From NCBI GenBank assembly GCA_045645165.1, contig JAZRIF010000122.1, positions 1-8,569 of the forward strand: DNA of 8,569 nucleotides. The letters run 5' to 3'. A program made the translations under genes and the position numbers. Positions 1-6,164 of this stretch are shown here, one piece after another. Source of the DNA: CAMEON01 sp045645165. GTDB taxonomy: Bacteria > Bacillota > Clostridia > Oscillospirales > CAG-272. The notes under the pieces are model-generated. The model did no database searches. It saw only the letters and a program-made list of their open reading frames with translations, and was not told where the DNA came from. How positions within the stretch are numbered: the stretch's first letter is position 1; each line of letters opens with the position of its first letter.

Positions 1-127
1 CAAAAACTTTCAAAAAGGGTTATTAAATCATACTTTTTTAAAAGTTCTTGAAAAGGGGTTCGGGGAAAAACTTCTTTCAAGAAGTTTTTCCCCGAGCGCT
101 CTCCCGTTCCCCCACAAACTGCAATTT
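1..127 (-). repeat. Dispersed palindromic repeat, copy A1 (left end cut by window)
   Basis: This non-coding stretch holds a perfect 34-base palindrome at 61-94. Its 16-base arms, CGGGGAAAAACTTCTT (61-76) and the complement (79-94), are separated by TC. The flanks also recur. GCGCTCTC and CACAAACTGCAATTT (113-127) match, reverse-complemented, the left part of copy A3. The segment at 1-60 (TTTTTTAAAAGTTCTTG and CAAAAACTTTCAAAAAG) matches the right part of A3 and the beginning of repeat B. Strand is given relative to A3, which is called plus. The copy probably continues left of the window into a B unit. No convincing promoter for the next gene was seen between 127 and 163. Confidence 0.85.
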
Positions 128-176
128 TTCTAATTATGCAATCGGCTACCGACTATACCACCAAAGGAGATATACC

Positions 177-953
177 ATGAAGATTACGTTTCTCGGCACC
201 AGCCACGGCATCACCGAAAAGAATCAATTCTGCTCCTCCGCGCTGATCAGCACAGGAGGGAAGCACTATGTCGTTGACGCAGGCGCGCCCGTGCTGACCC
301 TGCTCAAGAATCACGATATTCCCCTGACCGACGTGGCGGGCGTGTTCATTACCCACTCGCACCACGACCATTTCATGGGGCTCTGCACCCTGACCCAGCA
401 GATCAACGAGTTCTCCCAGTTTGCGGACGTAGCCTTTCCCGTATACGTCCCCGACGAAGAAGACTATCATCGTATGTTCGCCTTCATTTTCGGTGACCCT
501 ACCTTCCACGGACGGCTGGCATACACCGTCTACGGCGGCCTGACCGATCCCCACGGCGACCGCGCCCGCCGCGTATCCGCCGTGATCTTTGACGACGGCA
601 ACCTCAAGGTCACCGCCATCCCCGTGGATCACTACAAGAATGCCCACGCATTCCTGCTGGAAGCCGAGGGCAAGCGGGTGGTGTTTACCGGCGACCTCGT
701 CACCGACATGCCCGACTACCCCGCCGTCATCACCGAGACCGAGACGGATCTGGTGGTTACCGAGGGCGCCCACACCAAGCTCAATAAGCCCGAGGTCATG
801 GCGCTGCTCAAATCCAGCCGCACGCAAACCTTGGTTATCACCCACCGCTACGACAAGTTCAACACCGACGAGATGGTGGCGGAGCTGGTGGCGTATACCA
901 AGGATAAGTTTGAGACGGTACTGGCTTTTGATGGCATGATTCTGGAAATCTAA
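177..953 (+). CDS. Metallo-beta-lactamase-fold metal-dependent hydrolase (RNase Z-like branch)
   Basis: The 258-residue protein is predicted to be a soluble cytoplasmic, probably dinuclear zinc hydrolase. Seen: an N-terminal MKITFLGTSHG strand typical of the RNase Z/AtsA-like branch, D34 in VVDAG, and the family signature THSHHDH with H60, H62, D64 and H65. Further candidate metal ligands are H152 or H157 (VDHYKNAH), D173 (FTGD) and H223 (ITH). Together these cover the usual five-motif set, so the enzyme looks intact. The substrate cannot be read from the sequence: RNA, cyclic nucleotide and small phosphoester substrates all occur in the family. The start is chosen because AAAGGAGA (163-170) sits 6 bases before this ATG; an in-frame ATG at 48 lies inside repeat A1 and is not credible. 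The gene is monocistronic and ends 4 bases before a terminator hairpin. Confidence 0.92.
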   Translation: MKITFLGTSHGITEKNQFCSSALISTGGKHYVVDAGAPVLTLLKNHDIPLTDVAGVFITHSHHDHFMGLCTLTQQINEFSQFADVAFPVYVPDEEDYHRMFAFIFGDPTFHGRLAYTVYGGLTDPHGDRARRVSAVIFDDGNLKVTAIPVDHYKNAHAFLLEAEGKRVVFTGDLVTDMPDYPAVITETETDLVVTEGAHTKLNKPEVMALLKSSRTQTLVITHRYDKFNTDEMVAELVAYTKDKFETVLAFDGMILEI

Positions 954-957
954 AAAG

Positions 958-1002
958 AATACCGCACACCCGAGAGGTCATCCTCCCGCCGTGTGCGGTA
1001 TT
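958..1002. terminator. Bidirectional intrinsic terminator between convergent genes
   Basis: A perfect 12-base inverted repeat, AATACCGCACAC (958-969) with GTGTGCGGTATT (991-1002), encloses a 21-base loop. On the plus strand it is followed by TTTTC. On the minus strand it is followed by a TTCTTTTT tract that overlaps the end of the hydrolase gene. It lies 4 bases after the hydrolase stop codon and 16 bases after the stop codon of the leftward transaminase gene, so it can end both transcripts. Confidence 0.88.
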
Positions 1003-1018
1003 TTCATCTTAAGAGCGA

Positions 1019-1912
1019 TCAATCCGCCTCGGTCGCCGCAAAGATCTCGTCCTTCACCCACTTCTGCAGGGCGGTGACAAGCTCGGGCGCCTGCTTACCA
1101 ACAGGCTTCCCGTCGATCTCCACGCACCGCAGACCGGGCGCGGAGGAGGAAGAGATCAGGACTTCCTTGGCGTTCATCAACTCATCTACTGTGAAGGGGG
1201 TCTCGTTCACGGGAATGCCCAGCTCGCGGCAAGCGGTGATGAGGTGAGCGCGGGCGATGCCGGGGAGGATGAGATGATCCAGAGGGGCGGTTTGGAACTC
1301 GCCCTTCTCGTTGATGATGTGGACGTTGGAGTGGGCGCACTCGGTGACCCGCGTTGGCATGCCGCCAACGAACTCACCGCCGCAACCGCTCTGGCCGGGG
1401 GTGCGGTACAGGATGGCCTCGTAGACCCCTGCGCGAGCCGCCTCTTGACTGTACATGACCGCGGGGAGAAGGTTGAGCGTCTTGATGTGACATTGATGGA
1501 AGCGGATATCCTCGCGGAGGATGGCCTTCACCTCCATGCCGATGTCCTTAATGGGCATGGGCTTCAGTACCACCCAGAAGTTGCCCACCATGTCCTCGGG
1601 GTAGGTGTGGTTGCGGGGCTGGGTGCCTCTCGTGATCTGGAAGTAGACCTGCTGCTCGGGGTCGTCCACGCGGCAGACCAGATCGCGGATGAGGGAAGTC
1701 ATCTCCGCCTTCTCCATGGGGATCTTGATGTCTACCATAGCCGCGCTGCGGAAGAAGCGGTCGATGTGCTCCTCCAGCGCGAATACCTTGTGGTTGCGGG
1801 TGAAAGTGGCCTCGTAGACGCCGTCTCCGAAGTAGTTGACTCTGTCGTTGAAGGGAACGGTCAGCTCGTCGAGAGTGCCGATCTTGCCGTTGTAGTAGCC
1901 TAAATTCTGCAT
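1019..1912 (-). CDS. dat: D-amino-acid transaminase (class IV PLP aminotransferase)
   Basis: The 297-residue product resembles Bacillus-type D-amino-acid aminotransferase, which interconverts D-Ala, D-Glu and their 2-oxo acids to supply peptidoglycan precursors. Seen: FGDGVYE (Y33), EHIDR (R52), TRGTQPRNH with the probable carboxylate-binding R100 and H102, the PLP lysine K144 in HIKTLNLL, E191 in VTECAHSN for the PLP pyridine nitrogen, LPGIAR, and an SSSS phosphate-binding stretch near 254-257. The KTLNLL context and the PRNH motif favour Dat over branched-chain aminotransferase IlvE, which shares the fold. A Gly/Cys-rich stretch at about 171-186 looks inserted relative to the Bacillus enzyme. 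The start has GAAAGG about 10 bases upstream. It is the last gene of the leftward cluster, 112 bases after the GtrA-family gene. Confidence 0.9.
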   Translation of the reverse strand: MQNLGYYNGKIGTLDELTVPFNDRVNYFGDGVYEATFTRNHKVFALEEHIDRFFRSAAMVDIKIPMEKAEMTSLIRDLVCRVDDPEQQVYFQITRGTQPRNHTYPEDMVGNFWVVLKPMPIKDIGMEVKAILREDIRFHQCHIKTLNLLPAVMYSQEAARAGVYEAILYRTPGQSGCGGEFVGGMPTRVTECAHSNVHIINEKGEFQTAPLDHLILPGIARAHLITACRELGIPVNETPFTVDELMNAKEVLISSSSAPGLRCVEIDGKPVGKQAPELVTALQKWVKDEIFAATEAD

Positions 1913-1973
1913 AAATCAAAAGCCTTTCTCGGGGGGATCCCCGCGCTGAAAATGATGAAATGACGATGGCTTT

Positions 1974-2018
1974 GGGGCGCACGTTCGTGAAGGGAAAGAT
2001 TCACGGCTCGTACGCCCC
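1974..2018 (-). other. Nested hairpin in the gap between the GtrA gene and dat
   Basis: Reading leftward, GGGGCGTACG (2018-2009) pairs with CGTGCGCCCC (1983-1974) through ten pairs including one G-U. Inside it, CGTGAA pairs with TTCACG, giving a nested stem. No T-tract follows on either strand, so it is not a standard terminator. It sits 6 bases after the GtrA-family stop codon and about 60 bases before the dat start. It could be an mRNA processing or stability element, or a weak attenuator. A separate short palindrome, GGGGATCCCC (1933-1942), lies just upstream of the dat ribosome binding site. Confidence 0.6.
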
Positions 2019-2024
2019 GAGAGG

Positions 2025-2525
2025 TCAGGATTTCTTTTTGGTGAATACCACCAGCTTGCTCAGCACGTAGTTGGCGATGATGACCAGTACGGCGGCGATG
2101 AGCTTGGCGATGATGCCGGGGGTCAAGGCGATGCCCAGAATGACGGGAGGCGTGACGATCCACAGCGCCAGAAGCAGGGTGCAACCGTAGGTGACGCCCA
2201 GATCCAACAGGAAGGAGGCCACGCGGGAGCCCGCAAAGAGAACCAGCTGACGCCAGAAGGTGTCCTTGGAGCGATCCGCCTCGGTGAAGACCCACTTGCG
2301 GTTGGTGAAGAAGGCGAACAGTACGGCGGCGACCCATTGGATGACCTGGGCGATGACGTAGACCGCAATGTAGGTACCCGACGTCTCGTTGTCCATGGGG
2401 ATCTGCAGAAGATGCTCCGCCCCCGCCATGATGAGGAAGTAGGTACCGAAGCCCACCACGGTGGTCAGTACGCCGAAAATGAGATACATGATGATCTCGC
2501 GGTATTTATTGAACAATTCCTTCAT
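2025..2525 (-). CDS. GtrA-family multipass membrane protein
   Basis: The 166-residue protein is strongly hydrophobic, with four predicted membrane segments at about 10-33, 51-73, 92-122 and 130-158. It has the family hallmarks of an early FGVLTTVVGFGTYF segment, a FFTNRKWVF stretch after the second helix, and a C-terminal NYVLSKLVVF. GtrA-like proteins are small membrane proteins thought to move polyprenyl-phosphate-linked sugars across the cytoplasmic membrane for glycosylation of cell-surface polymers; the exact substrate here is unknown. No glycosyltransferase partner is adjacent. The start codon follows TAAGGAAAG, whose TAA is the stop codon of cysS, leaving only 10 bases between the genes. 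This implies co-transcription and probably coupled translation with cysS. Confidence 0.9.
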   Translation of the reverse strand: MKELFNKYREIIMYLIFGVLTTVVGFGTYFLIMAGAEHLLQIPMDNETSGTYIAVYVIAQVIQWVAAVLFAFFTNRKWVFTEADRSKDTFWRQLVLFAGSRVASFLLDLGVTYGCTLLLALWIVTPPVILGIALTPGIIAKLIAAVLVIIANYVLSKLVVFTKKKS

Positions 2526-2535
2526 GAAGCTTTCC

Positions 2536-4014
2536 TTACTCGTTGATCTTATAGGTAGTGCCCTGAGGGGTGTCGATGAGGGTCACACCCTTGGCGGCCA
2601 GCTCGTCGCGGATGCGGTCGGCCTCGGCGAAGTTCTTTTCCTTCTTGGCGGCCTTGCGGGCGTCGATAGCGGCGAGGATCTCGGCCACGAAGGGATCAGC
2701 GGCAGCGGCAGCGCGCTCGGCCTCAGCGGCGGCCTGTTTAGCGGCCTCGGCGGCGGCACGCTCAGCGGCCAGCTTCTCCCGCAGGGTAGCGGCGCGATCC
2801 AGAAGACCTACGGACAAAACGGTATCGAAGTCGGCCAGCACAGCCAGCTTGGTAGCGTCGTTGACCTTGGCCTTGAGTACGTCGTAGATGGCGGTGACGG
2901 CCAGAGAGGTGTTGAGGTCGTTGTCCAGCGCCTTGACGAAGCCCTCCTTGAGGGTGGCGGCGGCGGTCTCGTCAACCTCGCCTGCCTCGGGATTCAGGGC
3001 GGCGATGCGATTGATGAGCTTATTGTAGGCCACGGCGGCATTGTCCATGTTCTCCCAGGAGAAGACCAGGGACTTGCGGTAGTGGGACTGGAGGCAGAAG
3101 AAGCGGTAGACCATAGGGTCGTAGCCCTTCTCTTCCAGCAGGGAGACGGTGAGGAACTCACCCTTGGACTTGGACATCTTGCCGCCCGTGGTGTTCAGGT
3201 GGAGAACGTGAACCCAGTATTTGCACCAAGGATGGCCGATATACGCCTCGGATTGAGCGATCTCGTTGGTGTGGTGGGGGAAGGCGTTGTCGATACCGCC
3301 GCAGTGGATATCCAGATGCTCACCCAGATACTTCATGGAGATACCCGAGCACTCAATGTGCCAGCCGGGGTAGCCCACGCCCCAGGGAGAGGGCCACTTG
3401 AGCTCCTGATCATCGAACTTGGACTTGGTGAACCACAGCACGAAGTCGGCCTTGTTGCGCTTGTTGTCGTCGGCTTCCACGCCCTCGCGGACGCCCACGT
3501 CCAGATCCTCCTCCTTGAAGTCGTTGAAGATGTAGTACTTCTCCAGCTTGGAGGTGTCGAAGTAGATGTTACCGCCTGCCTCGTAGGCGTAGCCCTTCTC
3601 GATGAGGGTCTCGATGAGGTGGATGTACTCGTCGATGCAACCCGTGGCGGGCTGAACGATATCGGGGGTCTTGATGTTGAGCTTTTCGCAGTCGGCAAAG
3701 AAGGCGTCGGTGTAGAACTTGGCGATCTCCATGACGGTCTTCTTCTCGCGGCGGGCGCCCTTGAGCATCTTGTCCTCGCCCTCGTCGGCGTCGCTCGACA
3801 GGTGTCCCACGTCGGTGATGTTCATGACGCGGGTGACGTCATAACCGGCGTAGCGGAGGTACTTCTCCAGCACGTCCTCCATCATGTAGGTGCGGAGGTT
3901 ACCGATGTGGGCGAAGTGGTAGACCGTGGGGCCGCAGGTGTACATGCTGACCTTGCCGGGCTCGTGGGGGATGAATTCTTCCTTCTGGTGAGTTGCGGAG
4001 TTGTAGAGTTGCAT
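2536..4014 (-). CDS. cysS: Cysteinyl-tRNA synthetase
   Basis: The 492-residue enzyme charges tRNA-Cys with cysteine in the cytoplasm (class I aminoacyl-tRNA synthetase). Seen in order: the zinc ligand C27 in YTCGPTVY, the HIGN (HIGH) motif at 36-39, C222 in HIECSG, H247 and E251 in PHHTNE (same spacing from C222 as the E. coli ligands), and KMSKS at 279-283. The C-terminal helical tRNA-binding region follows and ends with the familiar DTPQGT near 481-486. An alanine- and glutamate-rich helix at about 408-440 makes the protein longer than the common 460-470 residues. AAAGG lies 7 bases before the ATG. The gene is 31 bases after the TIM-barrel gene and 10 bases before the GtrA-family gene. No T-box or other leader is present in that short gap, so control must come from the upstream promoter. 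Confidence 0.97.
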   Translation of the reverse strand: MQLYNSATHQKEEFIPHEPGKVSMYTCGPTVYHFAHIGNLRTYMMEDVLEKYLRYAGYDVTRVMNITDVGHLSSDADEGEDKMLKGARREKKTVMEIAKFYTDAFFADCEKLNIKTPDIVQPATGCIDEYIHLIETLIEKGYAYEAGGNIYFDTSKLEKYYIFNDFKEEDLDVGVREGVEADDNKRNKADFVLWFTKSKFDDQELKWPSPWGVGYPGWHIECSGISMKYLGEHLDIHCGGIDNAFPHHTNEIAQSEAYIGHPWCKYWVHVLHLNTTGGKMSKSKGEFLTVSLLEEKGYDPMVYRFFCLQSHYRKSLVFSWENMDNAAVAYNKLINRIAALNPEAGEVDETAAATLKEGFVKALDNDLNTSLAVTAIYDVLKAKVNDATKLAVLADFDTVLSVGLLDRAATLREKLAAERAAAEAAKQAAAEAERAAAAADPFVAEILAAIDARKAAKKEKNFAEADRIRDELAAKGVTLIDTPQGTTYKINE

Positions 4015-4045
4015 GATGTTGCCTTTCTATATCAGCGTATATGAT

Positions 4046-4975
4046 TTATAACAAATTTGCCAGCTTTTTCGCGGCATATATGGCTCTGGCCGCGTGGGAG
4101 AGCCGCGCCGAGCGGTCGGCGGGGAGGTCGGAGGTTTTGAGCTCCAGGTTGATACATCGATTGGAGGTGGTCAAGAACTCGCAGAGGCGGAGTCCTTCGG
4201 CGGCGTCCTCCCAGTCCACGGCACCGCCCAGGGGCGTGCTTTCGGGGCAATCGAAGGGGATGCGGTGGGAGTCTCTCACACCGTCGTTGTCGTGGATGTG
4301 GAGACAGCGCACCTTGCCTCGGAGCTTTTCCAGCTCGACGGATTGGCAGAGTCCCGTGAGGTTGGCGTGGCCGAAGTCCCAGCACACCATGGCGTCCAGC
4401 CGTTCGGCCAGCTCCAAAATATCGGCGGCGGTACTGCCGTAGGCGGCCTCGGAGGGATGGGGGGCGTAGGGCTTGCCGGTCATGTTCTCGATGCAGAGGG
4501 TGATCCCAAGCTTGCTCGCCAGCTCGCGGATGGGCATGAGGAATCGCAGGTTTTCGGATAGCCACAGCTCCCGACATCGACGGCTTTCGTGGCGCACGAT
4601 GGGGTGGATCACCGCGTCGGGGATCTTCAGCATGGCGGCCATGCGGATACCCGCCGTAATCTCTCGGGAGAATCGTGCCATGGCGGCGCTGTCGTCGGGG
4701 TTCGGCATAAAGAAGGGCAGATGACACATGGGGATGGTCAAGCCCTTGGCCGCGGCCTGGTTGCCGAAGCTGTACAGCACCGAGCGAAGGATGTCGTCGC
4801 CGTCGGGCTCCAGCTGATCCAAGGACAGATCCACTCCGTCAAAGCCCGCGTCGGCAAAGAACTGCGCGGCGGATGACAGGGAATACTTGCTCCCCTCCGA
4901 CGTATAGGCGTGGTAGCGGGTGGGGGCGGTGATAAAGACGCGCTCGCCGCTGTTCGTGAGAATTCCGTTGGCCAT
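4046..4975 (-). CDS. Sugar phosphate isomerase/epimerase-like TIM-barrel protein
   Basis: The 309-residue protein belongs to the xylose isomerase-like (AP endonuclease family 2) TIM-barrel superfamily. Barrel-strand motifs occur in order: GFDGVDLSLD near 44-53, IPMCHLPF (H85), AVIHPIVRH (H124), ITLCIEN (E163), MVCWDFGHANL (D200, H203), CLHIHDND (H228) and INLELK (E278). E163, D200 or H203, H228 and E278 are the expected metal-binding positions, so it is probably an active metal-dependent isomerase or epimerase. The substrate is not readable. The start is placed at 4975 because AAAGGAGG lies 8 bases upstream. A more distal in-frame ATG at 5011 overlaps the expected transcription start and cannot serve as a start from the promoter found here. 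It is the first gene of the leftward cluster. Confidence 0.88.
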   Translation of the reverse strand: MANGILTNSGERVFITAPTRYHAYTSEGSKYSLSSAAQFFADAGFDGVDLSLDQLEPDGDDILRSVLYSFGNQAAAKGLTIPMCHLPFFMPNPDDSAAMARFSREITAGIRMAAMLKIPDAVIHPIVRHESRRCRELWLSENLRFLMPIRELASKLGITLCIENMTGKPYAPHPSEAAYGSTAADILELAERLDAMVCWDFGHANLTGLCQSVELEKLRGKVRCLHIHDNDGVRDSHRIPFDCPESTPLGGAVDWEDAAEGLRLCEFLTTSNRCINLELKTSDLPADRSARLSHAARAIYAAKKLANLL

Positions 4976-5014
4976 AGAGGCATCCTCCTTTCGGTTGAAA
5001 TTATAATCCATATT

Positions 5015-5043
5015 ATTATAGCACGAAATCGAGCGTTTGTCAA
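5015..5043 (-). promoter_or_regulatory. Consensus sigma-A promoter of the leftward four-gene cluster
   Basis: On the minus strand, TTGACA (5043-5038) and TATAAT (5020-5015) are separated by exactly 17 bases, matching the vegetative consensus in all twelve positions. Transcription should begin near 5008, leaving a leader of about 33 bases with AAAGGAGG before the ATG at 4975. Such a leader is too short for a riboswitch, so the cluster is probably expressed constitutively and strongly. Confidence 0.93.
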
Positions 5044-5129
5044 ATGGTTTTAGGATATAGACGGCTTTTTTACAAAAAAATTCTCGGTATTTGCAGGAGT
5101 TGCCGTGGGATACTATGGGTGGGAGCGAT

Positions 5130-5230
5130 AAATTGCAGTTTGTGAGGGAGCGAGGAGAGCGCCAAAGGCAAACTTCTTAAAAGAAGTTTCCCTCTGGACA
5201 CCCTTCAAGAACTTTTAAAAAAGATATATT
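5130..5230 (+). repeat. Dispersed repeat, copy A3 (decayed palindrome, left half of a composite A-B unit)
   Basis: AAATTGCAGTTTGTG (5130-5144), GAGAGCGC, the palindrome core AAACTTCTT-AA-AAGAAGTTT (5170-5189), and TTCAAGAACTTTTAAAAAAG correspond in order to the reverse complement of copy A1. The outer part of the palindrome no longer pairs (GGC against CCC and CTC), so this copy is degraded compared with A1, A2 and A4. It runs directly into repeat B1. Bases 5044-5129, between the leftward promoter and this repeat, show nothing recognisable apart from an A/T-run near 5068-5090. Confidence 0.8.
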
Positions 5231-5239
5231 TGTCAATAC

Positions 5240-5336
5240 TTTTTGAAAGTTTTTGGAGTTCCAAGAACCTTTTTTCAAAAAGGTTCTTGGCGGGGTGCAG
5301 GGGCAGAGCCCCTGCCCGACAAACCCAAATTTGAAA
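5240..5336 (+). repeat. Tandem double-hairpin repeat, copy B1
   Basis: After TTTTTGAAAGTTTTTGG come two hairpins. The first is a perfect 14-base stem: CCAAGAACCTTTTT (5261-5274), a TC turn, and its complement (5277-5290). The second is GCAGGGGC (5297-5304), loop AGA, and GCCCCTGC (5308-5315). The linker GGGGT and the tail ACAAACCCAAATTTGAAA (5319-5336) are also found in copy B2. The repeat ends 30 bases before the start codon of the next gene, in the same orientation. If transcribed, it would form most of that gene's 5' untranslated region. Confidence 0.88.
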
Positions 5337-5366
5337 CTCCCAGTAACCGAAAGGAATATTCCAATC

Positions 5367-5906
5367 ATGTTCGATACTACCGATCATTCCTCTCCCGTCG
5401 CCACCGCCAACGAAGTGGTGACCGCCGAGGTCAAGGTTGCCCAGAACCATCAAGATCACGAAAACAAGCTCCCTCCCGCCGCCGAGAAGCTGGCCGAGGA
5501 GCTGTACAAGAACCTGTCCATGGGCTGCGACGCCTACCTGGACATGCTCCCCCACGTGGAGGACAACCGCCTCAAGACCGATATCACCGCCGCCATGTGC
5601 TACTACGAAAAGCTCATCGGCAAGATCAAGCAGTACCTCCTCGATCACGGCGCCAAGCCCGAGGAGAGGGGCATGATGGCCAAAATGGCCACCAAGGCGG
5701 GGATCATGATGAATACCGCCATGGACAACACCAACAGCCACATCACCGAAATGCTCATCGAGGGCGCCACCATGTCGGTCACCACCGCCGAGAAGCTGGC
5801 CAACCACGCCGAAGGAAAAGACGGCTGTCATGAGCTGGTCGAATACTGCCGCGATTGGGCGAAGTTCGAGCAGAATCACATTGATGCGCTGAAGAAGTAT
5901 TTGTAA
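5367..5906 (+). CDS. All-helical protein of unknown function, ferritin-like/DUF2383-like appearance
   Basis: I do not recognise a named family with certainty. The 179-residue product has no signal peptide or membrane segment. After a polar tail (1-34) it looks like a bundle of four or five amphipathic helices at roughly 36-60, 66-95, 97-121, 122-148 and 155-178. Noticeable stretches are LYKNLSMGCDAYLDMLPHV (46-64), a methionine-rich MMAKMATKAGIMMNT (103-117) and SHITEMLIEGATM (124-136). Similar uncharacterised clostridial proteins carry comparable stretches, from memory only. It lacks the paired ExxH motifs needed for a di-iron ferritin or rubrerythrin, so an iron role is not supported. AAAGGAA lies about 11 bases before the ATG. 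Repeats A3-B1 lie directly upstream and A2 directly downstream, both in gene orientation. Codon use matches the housekeeping genes. Confidence 0.82.
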   Translation: MFDTTDHSSPVATANEVVTAEVKVAQNHQDHENKLPPAAEKLAEELYKNLSMGCDAYLDMLPHVEDNRLKTDITAAMCYYEKLIGKIKQYLLDHGAKPEERGMMAKMATKAGIMMNTAMDNTNSHITEMLIEGATMSVTTAEKLANHAEGKDGCHELVEYCRDWAKFEQNHIDALKKYL

Positions 5907-5920
5907 ATCGAGAGCGAAGA

Positions 5921-5975
5921 GAGCGCTCGGGGAAAAACTTCTTGAAAGAAGTTTTTCCCCGAACCCCTTTTCAAG
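5921..5975 (+). repeat. Dispersed palindromic repeat, copy A2
   Basis: A perfect 34-base palindrome (5928-5961) is the exact reverse complement of that in A1, differing only in the turn (GA here, TC there). The flanks GAGAGCGCT (5920-5928) and AACCCCTTTTCAAG (5962-5975) match A1 as well, and similarity stops after that. It starts about 20 bases after the stop codon of the helical protein, so it may end or protect that transcript, although the usual GC stem plus trailing T-run is absent. Confidence 0.85.
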
Positions 5976-6004
5976 ATGAATGGTTTATACTTAATTCCTT
6001 AATA

Positions 6005-6029
6005 AAACCTTGAATAATATTCAAGGTTT
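6005..6029 (+). other. AT-rich hairpin upstream of the regulator gene
   Basis: AAACCTTGAAT (6005-6015) and ATTCAAGGTTT (6019-6029) form a perfect 11-base stem with a 3-base loop. A seven-T run follows at 6048-6054, 18 bases further on, too far for a classical terminator. ATTTG and CAAAT flank that T-run. It may be a weak terminator for readthrough from the preceding gene, or an operator region. Apart from this, A2 and the promoter, the gap 5907-6164 shows nothing else. Confidence 0.5.
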
Positions 6030-6089
6030 GGTATCAAACATAATTTGTTTTTTTCAAATGCCGTTTGAGAGGACACAAGCACGCAGTTA

Positions 6090-6118
6090 TTGACTTTTCG
6101 TATTGGCTGTGCTATCAT
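6090..6118 (+). promoter_or_regulatory. Sigma-A promoter of the helix-turn-helix regulator gene
   Basis: TTGACT (6090-6095) and TATCAT (6113-6118) are separated by 17 bases. Transcription should start near 6125, giving a leader of about 40 bases with AAGGAG (6153-6158) 6 bases before the ATG. The near-palindrome GGTGCGCGCC at 6129-6138, just after the expected start point, could be an autoregulatory operator; this is inference. Confidence 0.75.
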
Positions 6119-6164
6119 ATGGTCAGAAGGTGCGCGCCTCTAAATCCATCATAAGGAGTTTTTT

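Noticed and set aside
48..176. Upstream in-frame extension of the metallo-hydrolase from an ATG at 48
   Set aside because: It would translate repeat A1 and has no ribosome binding site. The ATG at 177 has AAAGGAGA 6 bases upstream and begins with the family's conserved first strand.
2461..4044. Long plus-strand open frame of 527 codons opposite cysS
   Set aside because: It is antisense to a complete cysS. Its composition, rich in Gly, Val and Leu, is the complement of GC-biased codons, and no family motif is visible.
4015..4045. T-box or riboswitch leader for cysS
   Set aside because: Only 31 bases separate cysS from the preceding gene, and the cluster leader upstream is only about 33 bases long.
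4976..5011. Longer N-terminus of the TIM-barrel protein from an ATG at 5011
   Set aside because: That ATG is upstream of the expected transcription start of the consensus promoter (-10 at 5015-5020), while the ATG at 4975 has a strong AAAGGAGG.
5205..5879. Minus-strand open frame overlapping the helical protein gene and repeat B1
   Set aside because: It runs through repeat hairpins and has a Gly/Val/His-rich shadow composition. The plus-strand gene has a start signal and coherent amphipathic helices.
5367..5906. Rubrerythrin or ferritin assignment for the helical protein
   Set aside because: The helices look bundle-like, but the paired glutamate/ExxH iron ligands of those families are not visible.
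5928..5961. A palindromes as ordinary intrinsic terminators
   Set aside because: The positions after stop codons fit, but the T-run is inside the stem and is followed by CCCCG rather than continuing, and A1 and A3 do not follow a gene on the same strand in this window. A terminator role is left open, not called.
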